Assembly: GCA_003243455.1 (NCBI GenBank)
Contig: QFQS01000006.1
Span: 1 to 64,000 of the forward strand
Direction of reading: 5' to 3'
DNA: 64,000 bases
Origin: Cereibacter sphaeroides
GTDB taxonomy: Bacteria; Pseudomonadota; Alphaproteobacteria; Rhodobacterales; Rhodobacteraceae
The translations under genes and the position numbers were made by a program. This document shows positions 8,434 to 16,987 of this stretch, one piece after another. Numbering within the stretch: position 1 is the first letter of the stretch; the number at the start of each line of letters is the position of its first letter. Under the pieces are notes generated by a model that saw nothing but the letters and a program-made list of their open reading frames with translations, searched no databases and was not told the DNA's origin.

Positions 8434-9054
8434 ATGCCCGATACCGAACGCCCGCAGATCTATCTCATCACCCCGCCAGAGCTTGACCTCGAGGTCTTTC
8501 CCGACCGGCTTGCGGGCATTCTGGACGGTGCCGAGATCGCCTGCGTGCGCCTCGCCCTTGCCAGCAAGGATGAGGATCGCGTGGCACGCACGGCGGATGC
8601 GCTGCGCGAGGTTGCCCATGCCCGCGACGTGGCACTGGTCATCGAAAGCCACCTGATGCTGGTCGAACGGTTGGGCTTAGACGGCGTCCACCTGATCGAC
8701 GGCGCTCGCAGCGTCCGCGCGACACGCAAGGCGCTTGGCTCCGACGCCATCGTCGGCGCCTTCTGCCGCACCTCCCGCCATGAAGGCATGTCAGCGGGAG
8801 AGGCCGGAGCCGACTACGTCGCCTTCGGCCCCCTAGGCGCAAGTCCCCTGGGTGATGGCAAGGTGGTCGAATACGACCTCTTCGACTTCTGGTCTGAAGC
8901 CATCGAAGTCCCCGCCGTCGCCGAAGGCGCCCTGACCGAGGCGCTGGTCGCCCAATACGCCCCCGTCACCGACTTCTTCGGCATAGGCGAGGAAATCTGG
9001 CGCCACGACGACCCACTGAAAGCATTGAAGGCGCTGATCAAAGCGATGGGATAA
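8434..9054 (+). CDS. thiamine-phosphate-synthase-like (ThiE/TenI fold) protein
   Basis: A 206-residue TIM-barrel protein of the ThiE/TenI family. Recognisable parts are the first strand IYLITP, the GLDGVHLIDG segment, and GADYVAFGPLG near the phosphate site. Several residues expected of a working thiamine phosphate synthase are changed. The pyrophosphate-binding stretch reads CVRLALAS rather than the usual QLREK, and the NDR motif reads IESH. It may be a divergent relative with another role, and no other thiamine genes are nearby. AAGGAAGG six bases before the ATG at 8434 supports the start. Confidence 0.72.
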   Translation: MPDTERPQIYLITPPELDLEVFPDRLAGILDGAEIACVRLALASKDEDRVARTADALREVAHARDVALVIESHLMLVERLGLDGVHLIDGARSVRATRKALGSDAIVGAFCRTSRHEGMSAGEAGADYVAFGPLGASPLGDGKVVEYDLFDFWSEAIEVPAVAEGALTEALVAQYAPVTDFFGIGEEIWRHDDPLKALKALIKAMG

Positions 9055-9085
9055 GCGCCCTCTTGCCCGGAACAAGGCGCAAAGC

Positions 9086-9130
9086 GCCGCCGGGCAGCGC
9101 CCGACCGCCCCCATGGGCGGGCGCTTCCTC
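9086..9130. repeat. GC-rich palindromic repeat, family B (copy 1)
   Basis: The core AGCGCCCGACCGCCCCCATG continues into GGCGGGCGCTTC and can fold into a hairpin (GCGCCCG...CGGGCGC). A similar sequence lies at 62094-62152 and a variant at 47030-47062. Here it falls between the ThiE-like gene and the convergent olsA, where it could act as a bidirectional terminator. Confidence 0.6.
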
Positions 9131-9209
9131 AACCTCACCGCATGGCTATCGGTTGGCAGTATCCGCACCATAAAACGCAGACCACAATCGTCGCAGCGCC
9201 CACCCACGG

Positions 9210-10043
9210 TCAGGCACTGCCCTCCGTTCCGCCCTCGGGAAACCCGTCCCGAACCTCAGCCTCACACCAGGCCGCCAGCGCCTTCCGGTCCGCGAACTCC
9301 GCCACCGCCCGAGGCGGATGCCGGACCACCTCGACCGCCCCGCCCCTCGGTGCCGCCAGCACGGCAATCAGGTGTGGCGCGAAGTCCATCTCGCCCCACC
9401 AGCCGTAAAACCGCCGATCCTGCCCCTTGGGCGCGCGATAGACCACTGTCACCGGCTGGATCTGCAACTCCTTCTCCACACCGGACGTAAAGAACGCCGC
9501 GAACAGCGTTGATTTGAATGGCAATACCCGCCGAGAGTCCGTGCTCGTCCCCTCGGGGAAGAACAACAGTCGATGCCCCGCCCGCAGCCGTTCCTCGAAC
9601 ACCGCCTGCTGCGCCCGCGCCTCGGCGCCCTTGCGCGTTATGAACACCGTCCCCGTCGCACGCGCCAGCCAGCCGATCCCGGCCCAGCCCGAAACCTCGG
9701 CCTTGGAGACGAAGTACACCCGGTCCACAGCGTTCAGCACATAGATGTCCAGCCAGGATGCATGGTTGGCGACCAGCGCCCCCTGCCCCTGCATCCGTGC
9801 GCCCCGGACCGTCAGCCGCAGCCCCAGCAGCACCAGCGCGATCCGGCACACCCCTTGCGTGATCCATGGGCTGACCGGTCGCGCCGCCCCGCACAGGGGT
9901 CGCTCGACCAGCCGCACCAGCAACAGCAGCACCAGCCCGCCATAGACGACCAGCGCCAGCGTGCCGCCCCGCAGAACCACACGAACCCAGCCCCGGAATC
10001 CCGGCGCCGGCAGCGCCATCTGCGCCGCGAGCCAATCGCTCAT
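9210..10043 (-). CDS. olsA: 1-acylglycerol-3-phosphate-type acyltransferase (OlsA-like)
   Basis: A 277-residue PlsC-family acyltransferase with a hydrophobic N-terminal helix (residues ~24-45) anchoring it to the inner membrane. The catalytic motif NHASWLD lies near residue 90 and the FPEGTSTD substrate motif around residue 165. It would add the second acyl chain, converting lyso-ornithine lipid to ornithine lipid. The start overlaps the stop of the upstream OlsB-like gene by ATGA, and this gene pair is the basis for calling OlsA rather than the phosphatidic-acid enzyme PlsC. A dual role in phospholipid synthesis remains possible. Confidence 0.87.
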   Translation of the reverse strand: MSDWLAAQMALPAPGFRGWVRVVLRGGTLALVVYGGLVLLLLVRLVERPLCGAARPVSPWITQGVCRIALVLLGLRLTVRGARMQGQGALVANHASWLDIYVLNAVDRVYFVSKAEVSGWAGIGWLARATGTVFITRKGAEARAQQAVFEERLRAGHRLLFFPEGTSTDSRRVLPFKSTLFAAFFTSGVEKELQIQPVTVVYRAPKGQDRRFYGWWGEMDFAPHLIAVLAAPRGGAVEVVRHPPRAVAEFADRKALAAWCEAEVRDGFPEGGTEGSA

Positions 10044-10825
10044 GCCTCGCCGCCGTGCTTCCGGATGTAGAACCCGCGATGCTTTTCCGACATCCGCGCC
10101 GTATCCATCACCAGGCAGACATCCGTGGTGTTGAAGGCCCGGTCGATCCAGGCTCCCTCGCCCACGAACCCACCAAGCCGCAGGTAAGCCTTGATCAGCG
10201 CCGGTGTCGCCACTATCGCCGCGCGACGGTCGACCTGATCCGGCGCCACAATGTCCATCCGCTGATAGGACGAAGCCTGCGCCCGCACCCGCAACTCGGG
10301 CGGCGCCAAGTGGTTGGCATGCAGATAGGACAGTGGCATCGCCAGCGATTCCACATCCGTGCCATGGAAACTCGCGACCCCGAACAGCACCTCGATCCCA
10401 CGCTCCAGCACGTAATCCGCCAGCGCATTCCACAGATGGAACATCGCCGTTCCGCCGCGATACTCGGCCGCCACGCAGGACCGGCCCAGTTCCAACAGCT
10501 TCCGGCCAGAGGCCTTCAGCGCCGTCAGGTCGTACTCCGTCTCGGAATAGAACGGCTGCCCTGGCAACAGCCGGTCGCTTGGCAACAGCCGGTACACGCC
10601 CACCACATCCTGCAGCTTCTCCGCATCCCGACGGGTATCGATCAGCAGCAGGTGGTCAAACATCGGGTCGAACTCATCCCGCTCCAGCCGCGCCTCGTGG
10701 TCCACCAGCGGGCCGTCGCCGCCAAGCTCTTCCACGAAAACCTCATAGCGCAGGCGCTGCGCCGCCTTCATGTCCCGCTCATCGGCGGCAAGACGAAGGG
10801 TGAAATGAGGTTCAGAGGGGATCAT
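10040..10825 (-). CDS. olsB: L-ornithine N-alpha-acyltransferase (OlsB-like)
   Basis: A 261-residue GNAT-like acyltransferase that would transfer a 3-hydroxyacyl group from acyl carrier protein to the alpha-amino group of ornithine. This is the first step of ornithine-lipid synthesis. Family segments include RLRYEVFVEELG near residue 25, DHLLLID, and the LLELGRSCV stretch. ATG at 10825 gives a normal family N-terminus; the frame is open upstream without similarity. The overlap with olsA makes an olsBA unit. Ornithine lipids are often raised under phosphate limitation, but no Pho box is evident here. Confidence 0.88.
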   Translation of the reverse strand: MIPSEPHFTLRLAADERDMKAAQRLRYEVFVEELGGDGPLVDHEARLERDEFDPMFDHLLLIDTRRDAEKLQDVVGVYRLLPSDRLLPGQPFYSETEYDLTALKASGRKLLELGRSCVAAEYRGGTAMFHLWNALADYVLERGIEVLFGVASFHGTDVESLAMPLSYLHANHLAPPELRVRAQASSYQRMDIVAPDQVDRRAAIVATPALIKAYLRLGGFVGEGAWIDRAFNTTDVCLVMDTARMSEKHRGFYIRKHGGEA

Positions 10826-10964
10826 CGCTGCGTCTATCGGTCCCTTGGGGCCGGCAGCCTGCACGGCGTGGCCGTTTCTAAGACATTCGGCGGCGGATTT
10901 GCAACAGCCCGTCCCGTTACACAATCCAAGGTTGATTATAGTTGCTCGTCATACCTATAACTCG

Positions 10965-11141
10965 TCACCGCGCGTCGAACACCGGTTCAAGTTCGACGTT
11001 GCGACCGTCGATCACCACCTTGCCCGCGTGTTCAAAATTCACGGTGATGCGGCCACCGATGTTGGACTGGACCTGGCCCAACCCCCAGTCCGGTTGTCCG
11101 GGATGCCGGACCAGCATCCCCGGTTCCAGTATCGCGTTCAC
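10965..11141 (-). CDS. DUF3553 domain small protein
   Basis: A 58-residue protein consisting of one DUF3553 domain, with sequence features LEPGMLVRHP, WGLGQVQS and VNFEHAGK. The fold resembles short SH3-like nucleic-acid-associated domains, also found at the C-terminus of some UvrD-type helicases, but the function of stand-alone members is not known. The start is taken as GTG at 11141 because the family N-terminus reads xNAILEPG; GGAG lies about 12 bases upstream. Its start codon is only 27 bp from that of divergent chpT, so the two promoters must overlap each other's leader or coding sequence. Confidence 0.7.
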   Translation of the reverse strand: MNAILEPGMLVRHPGQPDWGLGQVQSNIGGRITVNFEHAGKVVIDGRNVELEPVFDAR

Positions 11142-11168
11142 CCTGTTCTGCTCCACCCCAGAGGTATC

Positions 11169-11762
11169 ATGCCTGACAAACCCGACCTCGCCGCGCTGAT
11201 CGGATCGCGCATCTGCCATGACCTTATCAGTCCGATCGGCGCCATCAGCAACGGGGTAGAACTGCTTGCCATGGATGGTGCGACCAAGGGCCCGGAACTT
11301 TCCCTGATCTCGGAAAGCGTGTCGAACGCGAATGCCCGCATCCGCCTGTTCCGCATCGCCTTCGGCTCGACCGGCGGCGACAGCCGGATCGCACGGGGTG
11401 AGGTCATCACGATCCTTGCCGACATCACGCGCGGCAGCCGGCTGCGCATAGACTGGACATCCCCGACCGATCTTTCGCGGCGCGATGTAAAGCTCGCCTT
11501 CCTCGCCATCCAGTGCATGGAAAGCGCAATGCCCTGGGGCGGCCAGATCAGTGTCGCCAACACCGACCACTGGACGGTGAGCGGCGAGGCGCACCGCCTG
11601 CGCATCGAGCCTGCCCTTTGGGACGCCTTGACTGACCCGAAAGCAGAGGTAGAAATCACACCGGCCATGGTACATTTCGCCCTGCTTGCTGACGAAATCC
11701 TTCGGCAAAAGGGCAGCCTGACCGTGGATCGCGGCGTCACGGCGCTACGGATTGCCTTCTGA
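11169..11762 (+). CDS. chpT: ChpT-type histidine phosphotransferase
   Basis: A 197-residue phosphotransferase of the ChpT family (DUF2328). In alphaproteobacteria it passes phosphate from CckA to CtrA. The phospho-accepting histidine is His17 in RICHDLISPIGAI, on the first helix of the dimerisation bundle. The C-terminal half resembles a degenerate kinase ATPase domain. In Rhodobacterales the CckA-ChpT-CtrA relay controls motility, gene transfer agents and related traits more than the cell cycle. The start at 11169 is 27 bp from the divergent DUF3553 gene. The 3' end overlaps the convergent SYLF gene by 18 bp. Confidence 0.9.
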   Translation: MPDKPDLAALIGSRICHDLISPIGAISNGVELLAMDGATKGPELSLISESVSNANARIRLFRIAFGSTGGDSRIARGEVITILADITRGSRLRIDWTSPTDLSRRDVKLAFLAIQCMESAMPWGGQISVANTDHWTVSGEAHRLRIEPALWDALTDPKAEVEITPAMVHFALLADEILRQKGSLTVDRGVTALRIAF

Positions 11763-12470
11763 AACCTGACCCTCCGGAGACAGCGAAGCCGGATCGGGCG
11801 CATTCAGATCTGGCGCGGCCCAATACTTTGTGCCCGCCGCCGATGCGTTGACACGCCACCCCCGCCGATCCAGTGCAAAGAACGACCGCCCATCGACAAA
11901 GCGCAGTGTCTCGTGCGCTTCGTCATCGCCCATACGCGACCCGGCTTGCGCCGTCGCATCGAAACCGTCGTGGACGAAGCGGTCAAAAATCTCATCCGTT
12001 TCGAACAGGATCACCACCTGCGACTCGAACCCGCCGATGCCGAATGCGAAACCCACGCCACCTGTGCCCATGTTCATATAGGTCCGCTGGCCGGTTCCGT
12101 TCGACACTGCCACACCCTTGCCAAAGCCTGCGACAACCCCGATCAGCGTCGCGCGCCGCGTATCGAACACGGCATATCCCGCGCTTTGGCCATACAGCAC
12201 CTCGGCAGCCGGATTTTCAGCGAACAGCCGCAACAGCGTGTCGGCCGCCATGGTGTCCAGCTTGGCGCGGGTGATATCGGGCGAGGGGTCGTTCTTCGCC
12301 AGGTTGATCGTGGAATCGACGGTCTGGTCCACGTGCTGCGCCGTCTTCTTGACGACGCCACCCACTTTCGAGGCGCCCTCAGTCAGCCTGTCACGCAATG
12401 ACTGCGCAGGTGCCACGGTCGCAAGCAGGCCAACTGCCAGGCCGCAGAGCATACTGTTAAGACGGGTCAT
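11745..12470 (-). CDS. SYLF-domain (Ysc84-like) exported protein
   Basis: A 241-residue protein with a signal peptide (residues 1-23, ending around APAQS). An amphipathic helical stretch follows, then a SYLF/Ysc84 domain from about residue 75 to 215 (AGYAVFDTRRATLIGVVAG and GGVGFAFGIGGFES). SYLF domains bind lipid or membranes; bacterial members are periplasmic or lipid-associated with no settled role. ATG at 12470 is chosen for the signal peptide. The stop codon lies inside the end of chpT on the other strand. Confidence 0.82.
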   Translation of the reverse strand: MTRLNSMLCGLAVGLLATVAPAQSLRDRLTEGASKVGGVVKKTAQHVDQTVDSTINLAKNDPSPDITRAKLDTMAADTLLRLFAENPAAEVLYGQSAGYAVFDTRRATLIGVVAGFGKGVAVSNGTGQRTYMNMGTGGVGFAFGIGGFESQVVILFETDEIFDRFVHDGFDATAQAGSRMGDDEAHETLRFVDGRSFFALDRRGWRVNASAAGTKYWAAPDLNAPDPASLSPEGQVSEGNP

Positions 12471-12751
12471 GGCATCACTCCGGCGAGGGCCTGCTGCCCG
12501 ACGTGTGTCCCTCATCCACCCCATCTCTGGCAAGTGGGAAGGCGATTCGACGCCAGCGCCCCCGCAGGAGGAAACCTGTATCCACCCCCACCCCGATCCG
12601 GTTCAACCCGGCACCAGCCGATGGTTCTTGGCACGTGACACTGCCACCCGGCGCGTGATATTGATGTCCAACGGTTCGACCTCGCGGCATGTCAAATGCC
12701 GGCCACCGCAGCAGACGGCCGAAGACCTCTTAAGCAGAGGCTTTAACAGCC

Positions 12752-13339
12752 ATGGATCAAAAGCTGATAGTCCGCGCTGCCGACCGGGCCGATCAGGCCC
12801 GGTTCGGGGCCGTCCTGACGGCGGCGTTCATAACCGACCCGGTCGCCCGCTGGGTATGGCCGGACCCGCTACAATTCATCGAAGCCTTCATGCCGTTCTC
12901 GAACCTGTTCGGCGGCAAGTCCCTCGATCTGCACTCTGCCTATGTCATCGGTGATTTCTCCGGGGTCGTACAATGGCTGCCACCCGGCGTCGGCTCCGAC
13001 GACGATCCCCTGCTCGAGCTCCTTGCAGACACGATACCCGAGCCTAGGTACGGCGAGACGATGGCTTTGTTTGAAGAAATGGCCGGTCATCATCCGGATG
13101 AGCCGCATTGGTATGTCCCGTTGATCGGTGTCGATCCGGTCTGCCAGGGCCGTGGCTATGGAACAGAACTGATGCGCCACGGCCTCGCTATATGCGACCG
13201 CGCCGGACAGCCGGTCTATCTGGAAGCGACCAGCCCGGCATCGCGCGCACTCTACGAGCGCTTGGGTTTCGATACTCTGGCAGAGCTTTCGGCGGCGGAG
13301 TCCCCGCCGATGTTCGCCATGCTGCGTAGCCCGAAATAG
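12752..13339 (+). CDS. GNAT family N-acetyltransferase
   Basis: A 195-residue acetyltransferase. The acetyl-CoA-binding loop QGRGYGTEL lies near residue 133, preceded by the VDPVCQ strand and followed by the ASPASRALYERLGF-type motif at the C-terminus. The acceptor is unknown. It stands alone: 281 bp of non-coding DNA precede it, and the convergent proA gene ends 16 bp away. The upstream ribosome site is weak (AGAGG about 13 bases before ATG). Confidence 0.82.
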   Translation: MDQKLIVRAADRADQARFGAVLTAAFITDPVARWVWPDPLQFIEAFMPFSNLFGGKSLDLHSAYVIGDFSGVVQWLPPGVGSDDDPLLELLADTIPEPRYGETMALFEEMAGHHPDEPHWYVPLIGVDPVCQGRGYGTELMRHGLAICDRAGQPVYLEATSPASRALYERLGFDTLAELSAAESPPMFAMLRSPK

Positions 13340-13355
13340 GCGCCGCCGCAGACCC

Positions 13356-14615
13356 TCACCGCACCGTCCCGTCGCCCGTGACAAGGTACTTGAAGCTTGT
13401 CAGTTGCTCCGCCCCGACCGGCCCGCGCGCATGCAGCTTACCGGTGGCAATGCCGATCTCGGCCCCCATCCCGAACTCGCCGCCATCGGCGAACTGGGTC
13501 GAGGCATTGCGCAAAAGGATGGCGCTATCCAGCCGCTCAAAGAACCGGTCGGCGGTGGCGTCGCTCTCGGTCAGGATCGCCTCGGTATGCTGGCTGCCGT
13601 ATTTGCGGATATGGGCGATTGCCTCGTCCACGCCATCGACCAGCTTCGCGGCAATGATCATGTCCAGAAACTCGCGCCCGAAATCGTCGGGCGCGGCTTT
13701 GACCGTGCCGGGCACCTTCAGCAACTCACCTTCGGTCCGCACCTCGACTCCCGCCTTCAGCAGGTCTTCGATCAGCACCGCCCCGTGCTTGGTGTAGAAC
13801 CGCCAGTCGATCAGCAGGCACTCGGCCGAACCGCAGATGCCCGTGCGCCGGGTCTTGGCGTTCAGCACCACCGCCCGCGCCTTTTCCAGATCGGCATCAC
13901 GATCGGCATAGATGTGGCAGATGCCCTCCAGATGCGCGAATACCGGCACCCGCGCCTCGCGCTGCACCAGACCGACAAGGCCCTTGCCGCCGCGCGGCAC
14001 GATCACGTCGATATGCTCGACCATGCGCAGCATCTCGGAAACCGCCGCGCGGTCGCGCGTCGGCACAAGCTGGATCGCATCCACCGGCAGCTTCGCACCG
14101 CGCAGGCCCTCGACAAGACATTCGTGAATGGCTTGCGAGGAATGAAAGCTCTCCGATCCGCCACGCAGGATCACCGCGTTGCCCGACTTCAGGCACAGCG
14201 CACCCGCATCCGCCGTCACGTTCGGGCGGCTTTCATAGATGACGCCGATCACGCCGATGGGGGTGCGGACCCGCTTGATGTGCAGCCCGTTCGGGCGATC
14301 CCATTCGGCAATGACCTCGCCCACCGGATCGCGCTGCTCGGCCACGGCGCGCAGCCCGTCGACCATGGCGCGAATGCGGGCCTCGTCCAGCATCAGCCGG
14401 TCCATCATCGCCGGGCTCAGGCCCTTCTCGGCGGCATAGGCCAGGTCTTCGGAATTGGCGTCGAGTATCTCCTGGCGACGCGCCCAGACCGCATCCGCGG
14501 CCCCGATCAGCGCCACGTATTTGCGTTCAGGATCGGCATAGGCCAGCTCCGACGCCGCCGCCTTGGCGCGCCGCCCGATAGCTTCCATCTCGCCTGATAC
14601 CATGCCGCCGTCCAT
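13356..14615 (-). CDS. proA: gamma-glutamyl phosphate reductase (glutamate-5-semialdehyde dehydrogenase)
   Basis: A 419-residue enzyme of the aldehyde dehydrogenase superfamily. It reduces gamma-glutamyl phosphate with NADPH in the second step of proline synthesis. PIGVIGVIYESRPNV marks the cofactor region near residue 120 and the catalytic cysteine is in TRRTGICGSAE. Length is normal. It follows proB on the same strand, but 171 bp separate them. That gap holds a family A repeat and a full CtrA-type box (14650-14665), so proA may have its own promoter. The start at 14615 has GGAG 12 bases before it; the ATG five codons in is an alternative. Confidence 0.95.
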   Translation of the reverse strand: MDGGMVSGEMEAIGRRAKAAASELAYADPERKYVALIGAADAVWARRQEILDANSEDLAYAAEKGLSPAMMDRLMLDEARIRAMVDGLRAVAEQRDPVGEVIAEWDRPNGLHIKRVRTPIGVIGVIYESRPNVTADAGALCLKSGNAVILRGGSESFHSSQAIHECLVEGLRGAKLPVDAIQLVPTRDRAAVSEMLRMVEHIDVIVPRGGKGLVGLVQREARVPVFAHLEGICHIYADRDADLEKARAVVLNAKTRRTGICGSAECLLIDWRFYTKHGAVLIEDLLKAGVEVRTEGELLKVPGTVKAAPDDFGREFLDMIIAAKLVDGVDEAIAHIRKYGSQHTEAILTESDATADRFFERLDSAILLRNASTQFADGGEFGMGAEIGIATGKLHARGPVGAEQLTSFKYLVTGDGTVR

Positions 14616-14649
14616 CTCGCCCGCTCCGCTTGTCGTCGTAAAACATCGG

Positions 14650-14665
14650 TTAATTTCAGGTTAAC
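14650..14665. promoter_or_regulatory. CtrA-type binding motif upstream of proA
   Basis: TTAATTTCAGGTTAAC fits the full CtrA consensus TTAA-N7-TTAAC exactly. It lies 35-50 bp upstream of the proA start codon, a usual place for direct regulation. It is the only full match I noticed in the intergenic DNA of the window, which also encodes ChpT, the phosphodonor to CtrA. Confidence 0.5.
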
Positions 14666-14728
14666 ATTAAACCCAAAGCCATTACATGTCAGTCGGTTGC
14701 CAAAAGTTGCACGCGTGAAATGCCCCAT

Positions 14729-14776
14729 GCTTCTTCTTGGCTCAAATATCCCGGGGGTCCGGTGGCAGCGCCCCCG
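14729..14776 (-). repeat. dispersed intergenic repeat, family A (copy 3)
   Basis: This is the best-preserved copy: GCTTCTTCTT, then GGCTCAAATATCCCGGGGG, followed by TCCGGTGGCAGCGCCCCCGG. It lies just after the proB stop and before proA, both on the minus strand, in the same orientation as the other copies. Confidence 0.78.
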
Positions 14777-14786
14777 GCCTCTCCCC

Positions 14787-15914
14787 TCAGACCACCATAT
14801 CATCCCGATGAATCAAAGCCGCCCGTCCCTGATACCCCAGGATCGCCTCGATCTCCCCCGACCGATGCCCCGCGATCTTCTTCGCCTCCGCCGCCGTATA
14901 CCGGATCAGCCCCTTCCCCAGCACCTCACCCGCTGGCCCGAGGATCGCCACCGGCTCTCCCCGCCCGAAGCTGCCCGTCACCGCCGCGACCCCGGCCGGC
15001 AGCAGCGATTTCCCGGCCCGCAGCGCCGTCACTGCGCCCGCATCGACCCGAACCTCGCCCCGCGGCTTCATCGCGTTGATCCACCGCTTCCGCGCCACCT
15101 GAGGGTCGCCCTGCGCGACAAACCACGTCCGGTTCGCTCCCAAGGCCAGCGCCGTCAAGGGCCGCACCACCGATCCCTCCATGATCGCCATGGCGCAGCC
15201 CCCCGCGACCGCAATCTTGGCCGCCAGAAGCTTGGTCTTCATCCCGCCCTTCGACAGGCCCGAGATCGGATCACCCGCCATCGCCTCGATCTCGGGCGTG
15301 ATCGTCTCGACCAGATCGAACCGCTGGGCAGTCGGGTCTTCCTTCGGATTGGCCGAATAGAACCCGTCCACGTCGGACAGAAGCAGCAACTGATCCGCCC
15401 CTGCCGTCACCGCGATCTGCGCGGCCAGCCGGTCGTTGTCCCCATACCGGATCTCATCCGTCGCGACCGTATCGTTCTCGTTCACGATCGGCACCACACC
15501 CAGACCCAGCAGGGTCTGCATCGTCGCCCGGCTGTTCAGATACCGCCGCCGATCCTCGGTATCCTCCAGCGTCACCAGAATCTGGGCCGTCGTGATCCCA
15601 TGCGGCGCCAGCACTTCTTCATAGGCGCGCGCCAGCCGGATCTGTCCCACCGCCGCCGCCGCCTGCGCCTGCTCCAGCGTCAGCACGCCGTGGCCCAGCC
15701 CCAGCACCTTCCGCCCCAGCGCGATGGAACCCGAGGATACCAGCACCACATCGCAGCCGCGCTTCCTCGCCTCGGCCACGTCCAGCGCCAGACCCTTCAG
15801 CCAATCGAGCTTCAGCCCGGTTTCCCGGTCCACCAGCAGAGCCGAACCGATCTTGACGACCAGCCGCCGCGCCGCCCGGATATCGGGGGCGACCAGCGGC
15901 ATCAGGGCTGCCAT
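14787..15914 (-). CDS. proB: glutamate 5-kinase
   Basis: A 375-residue kinase that phosphorylates glutamate in the first step of proline synthesis. The amino-acid-kinase domain spans residues ~15-265, with VVKIGSALL at the nucleotide loop, LVSSGSIALG, and NENDTVATDEIRYGDNDRL for substrate. A C-terminal PUA domain covers ~285-365. The start overlaps the end of obg by 13 bases, placing it in the obg-proB unit. Feedback inhibition by proline is usual for this enzyme. Confidence 0.96.
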   Translation of the reverse strand: MAALMPLVAPDIRAARRLVVKIGSALLVDRETGLKLDWLKGLALDVAEARKRGCDVVLVSSGSIALGRKVLGLGHGVLTLEQAQAAAAVGQIRLARAYEEVLAPHGITTAQILVTLEDTEDRRRYLNSRATMQTLLGLGVVPIVNENDTVATDEIRYGDNDRLAAQIAVTAGADQLLLLSDVDGFYSANPKEDPTAQRFDLVETITPEIEAMAGDPISGLSKGGMKTKLLAAKIAVAGGCAMAIMEGSVVRPLTALALGANRTWFVAQGDPQVARKRWINAMKPRGEVRVDAGAVTALRAGKSLLPAGVAAVTGSFGRGEPVAILGPAGEVLGKGLIRYTAAEAKKIAGHRSGEIEAILGYQGRAALIHRDDMVV

Positions 15915-16927
15915 GGCGCGTCCTCCTCCACCTCCGTCCGCTCACCGATGATCTGGGCGTAAAGCGCGCGCAGAACGGTCGGCAGCCCCTCGCCGGAAAC
16001 GCCAGACAGCAGGAACACCCGACCGTTCGACGCCCTTTCCAGCGCCCGCCGGCGTGTCGAGAGGGTCTTCGCGTCCAGCGCGTCGATCTTGTTCAGCGCG
16101 GTAATTCGCGGTTTGTCGGCAAGCGTGTCGGCATAAGCCTCCAACTCGGCAACGATGGTGCGGTAATCCTTGGTGATGGTCGAGGATGTCCCGTCCACCA
16201 GATGCAGCAGCACCGAGCACCGCTCGACATGGGCCAGGAACTGGTCGCCCAGCCCCCTGCCCTCGGACGCACCTTCGATCAGACCCGGAATGTCGGCCAT
16301 GACGAACTCGCGGCCGTCGATACCGACGACGCCAAGGTTCGGCACCAGCGTGGTAAAGGGATAGTCCGCGATCTTGGGCCGGGCATTTGAAGTCGCCGCA
16401 AGGAAGGTCGACTTGCCCGCATTGGGCAGCCCGACCAGGCCCGCATCCGCGATCAGCTTCAGCCGCAGCCAGATCGTCCGCTCCACGCCCTCCTGCCCCG
16501 GATTGGCGCGGGACGGGGCGCGGTTTGTGGACGACTTGAACTGCATGTTGCCCCAGCCGCCGTTGCCCCCCTTGGCAAGCAACACGCGCTGCCCGACCAC
16601 AGTCAGGTCGGCGATCACCGTCTCTTCATCCTCGTCGATGATCTCGGTTCCGACCGGCACCCGCAGAACGATATCGTCGCCCGTCTTGCCGGTGCGCTGG
16701 CTGCCCATGCCGGGCTGGCCGTTCTTGGCGAAGAAATGCTGCTGATAGCGGAAGTCGATAAGCGTGTTCAGCCCTTCGACCGCCTCGGCCCAGACCGAAC
16801 CGCCATTGCCGCCGTCGCCGCCGTCGGGGCCGCCGAACTCGATGAACTTCTCGCGCCGGAAGCTGACGCAGCCACCGCCGCCGCCACCGGAGCGGATATA
16901 GACCTTGGCGAGGTCCAGGAATTTCAT
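15902..16927 (-). CDS. obgE: Obg/CgtA GTPase
   Basis: A 341-residue essential ribosome-assembly GTPase. The glycine-rich Obg domain (residues 1-158) contains GGGGGGCVSFRREKF and repeated GG-rich turns. The GTPase domain follows, with GLPNAGKST (P-loop), DIPGLIEGASEG (switch II) and LNKID (guanine specificity). It acts on the large ribosomal subunit in the cytoplasm. It belongs to the conserved order rplU-rpmA-acetyltransferase-obg-proB-proA on the minus strand. Confidence 0.96.
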   Translation of the reverse strand: MKFLDLAKVYIRSGGGGGGCVSFRREKFIEFGGPDGGDGGNGGSVWAEAVEGLNTLIDFRYQQHFFAKNGQPGMGSQRTGKTGDDIVLRVPVGTEIIDEDEETVIADLTVVGQRVLLAKGGNGGWGNMQFKSSTNRAPSRANPGQEGVERTIWLRLKLIADAGLVGLPNAGKSTFLAATSNARPKIADYPFTTLVPNLGVVGIDGREFVMADIPGLIEGASEGRGLGDQFLAHVERCSVLLHLVDGTSSTITKDYRTIVAELEAYADTLADKPRITALNKIDALDAKTLSTRRRALERASNGRVFLLSGVSGEGLPTVLRALYAQIIGERTEVEEDAPWQP

Positions 16928-16958
16928 GATGCAGCGTCCTTCGCGGTCGGGCAGAAAT

Positions 16959-16985
16959 CTTCCCCTACCGCAAAGGCAGGGGAAG
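16959..16985 (-). terminator. intercistronic hairpin before obg
   Basis: CTTCCCCT and AGGGGAAG form an 8-bp stem around an 11-base loop, between the acetyltransferase gene and obg. There is no clear T run, so it may set mRNA stability or attenuate rather than fully terminate. Confidence 0.45.
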
Positions 16986-16987
16986 GC

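Noticed and set aside
8434..9054. Confident call as thiamine phosphate synthase (thiE)
   Set aside because: The pyrophosphate-binding and NDR-type residues are changed and no thiamine genes are nearby, so only the fold family is claimed.
12471..12751. CtrA box TTAA...TTAAC before the acetyltransferase
   Set aside because: The spacing between the half-sites near 12730 is nine bases rather than seven, so it does not match the CtrA consensus.
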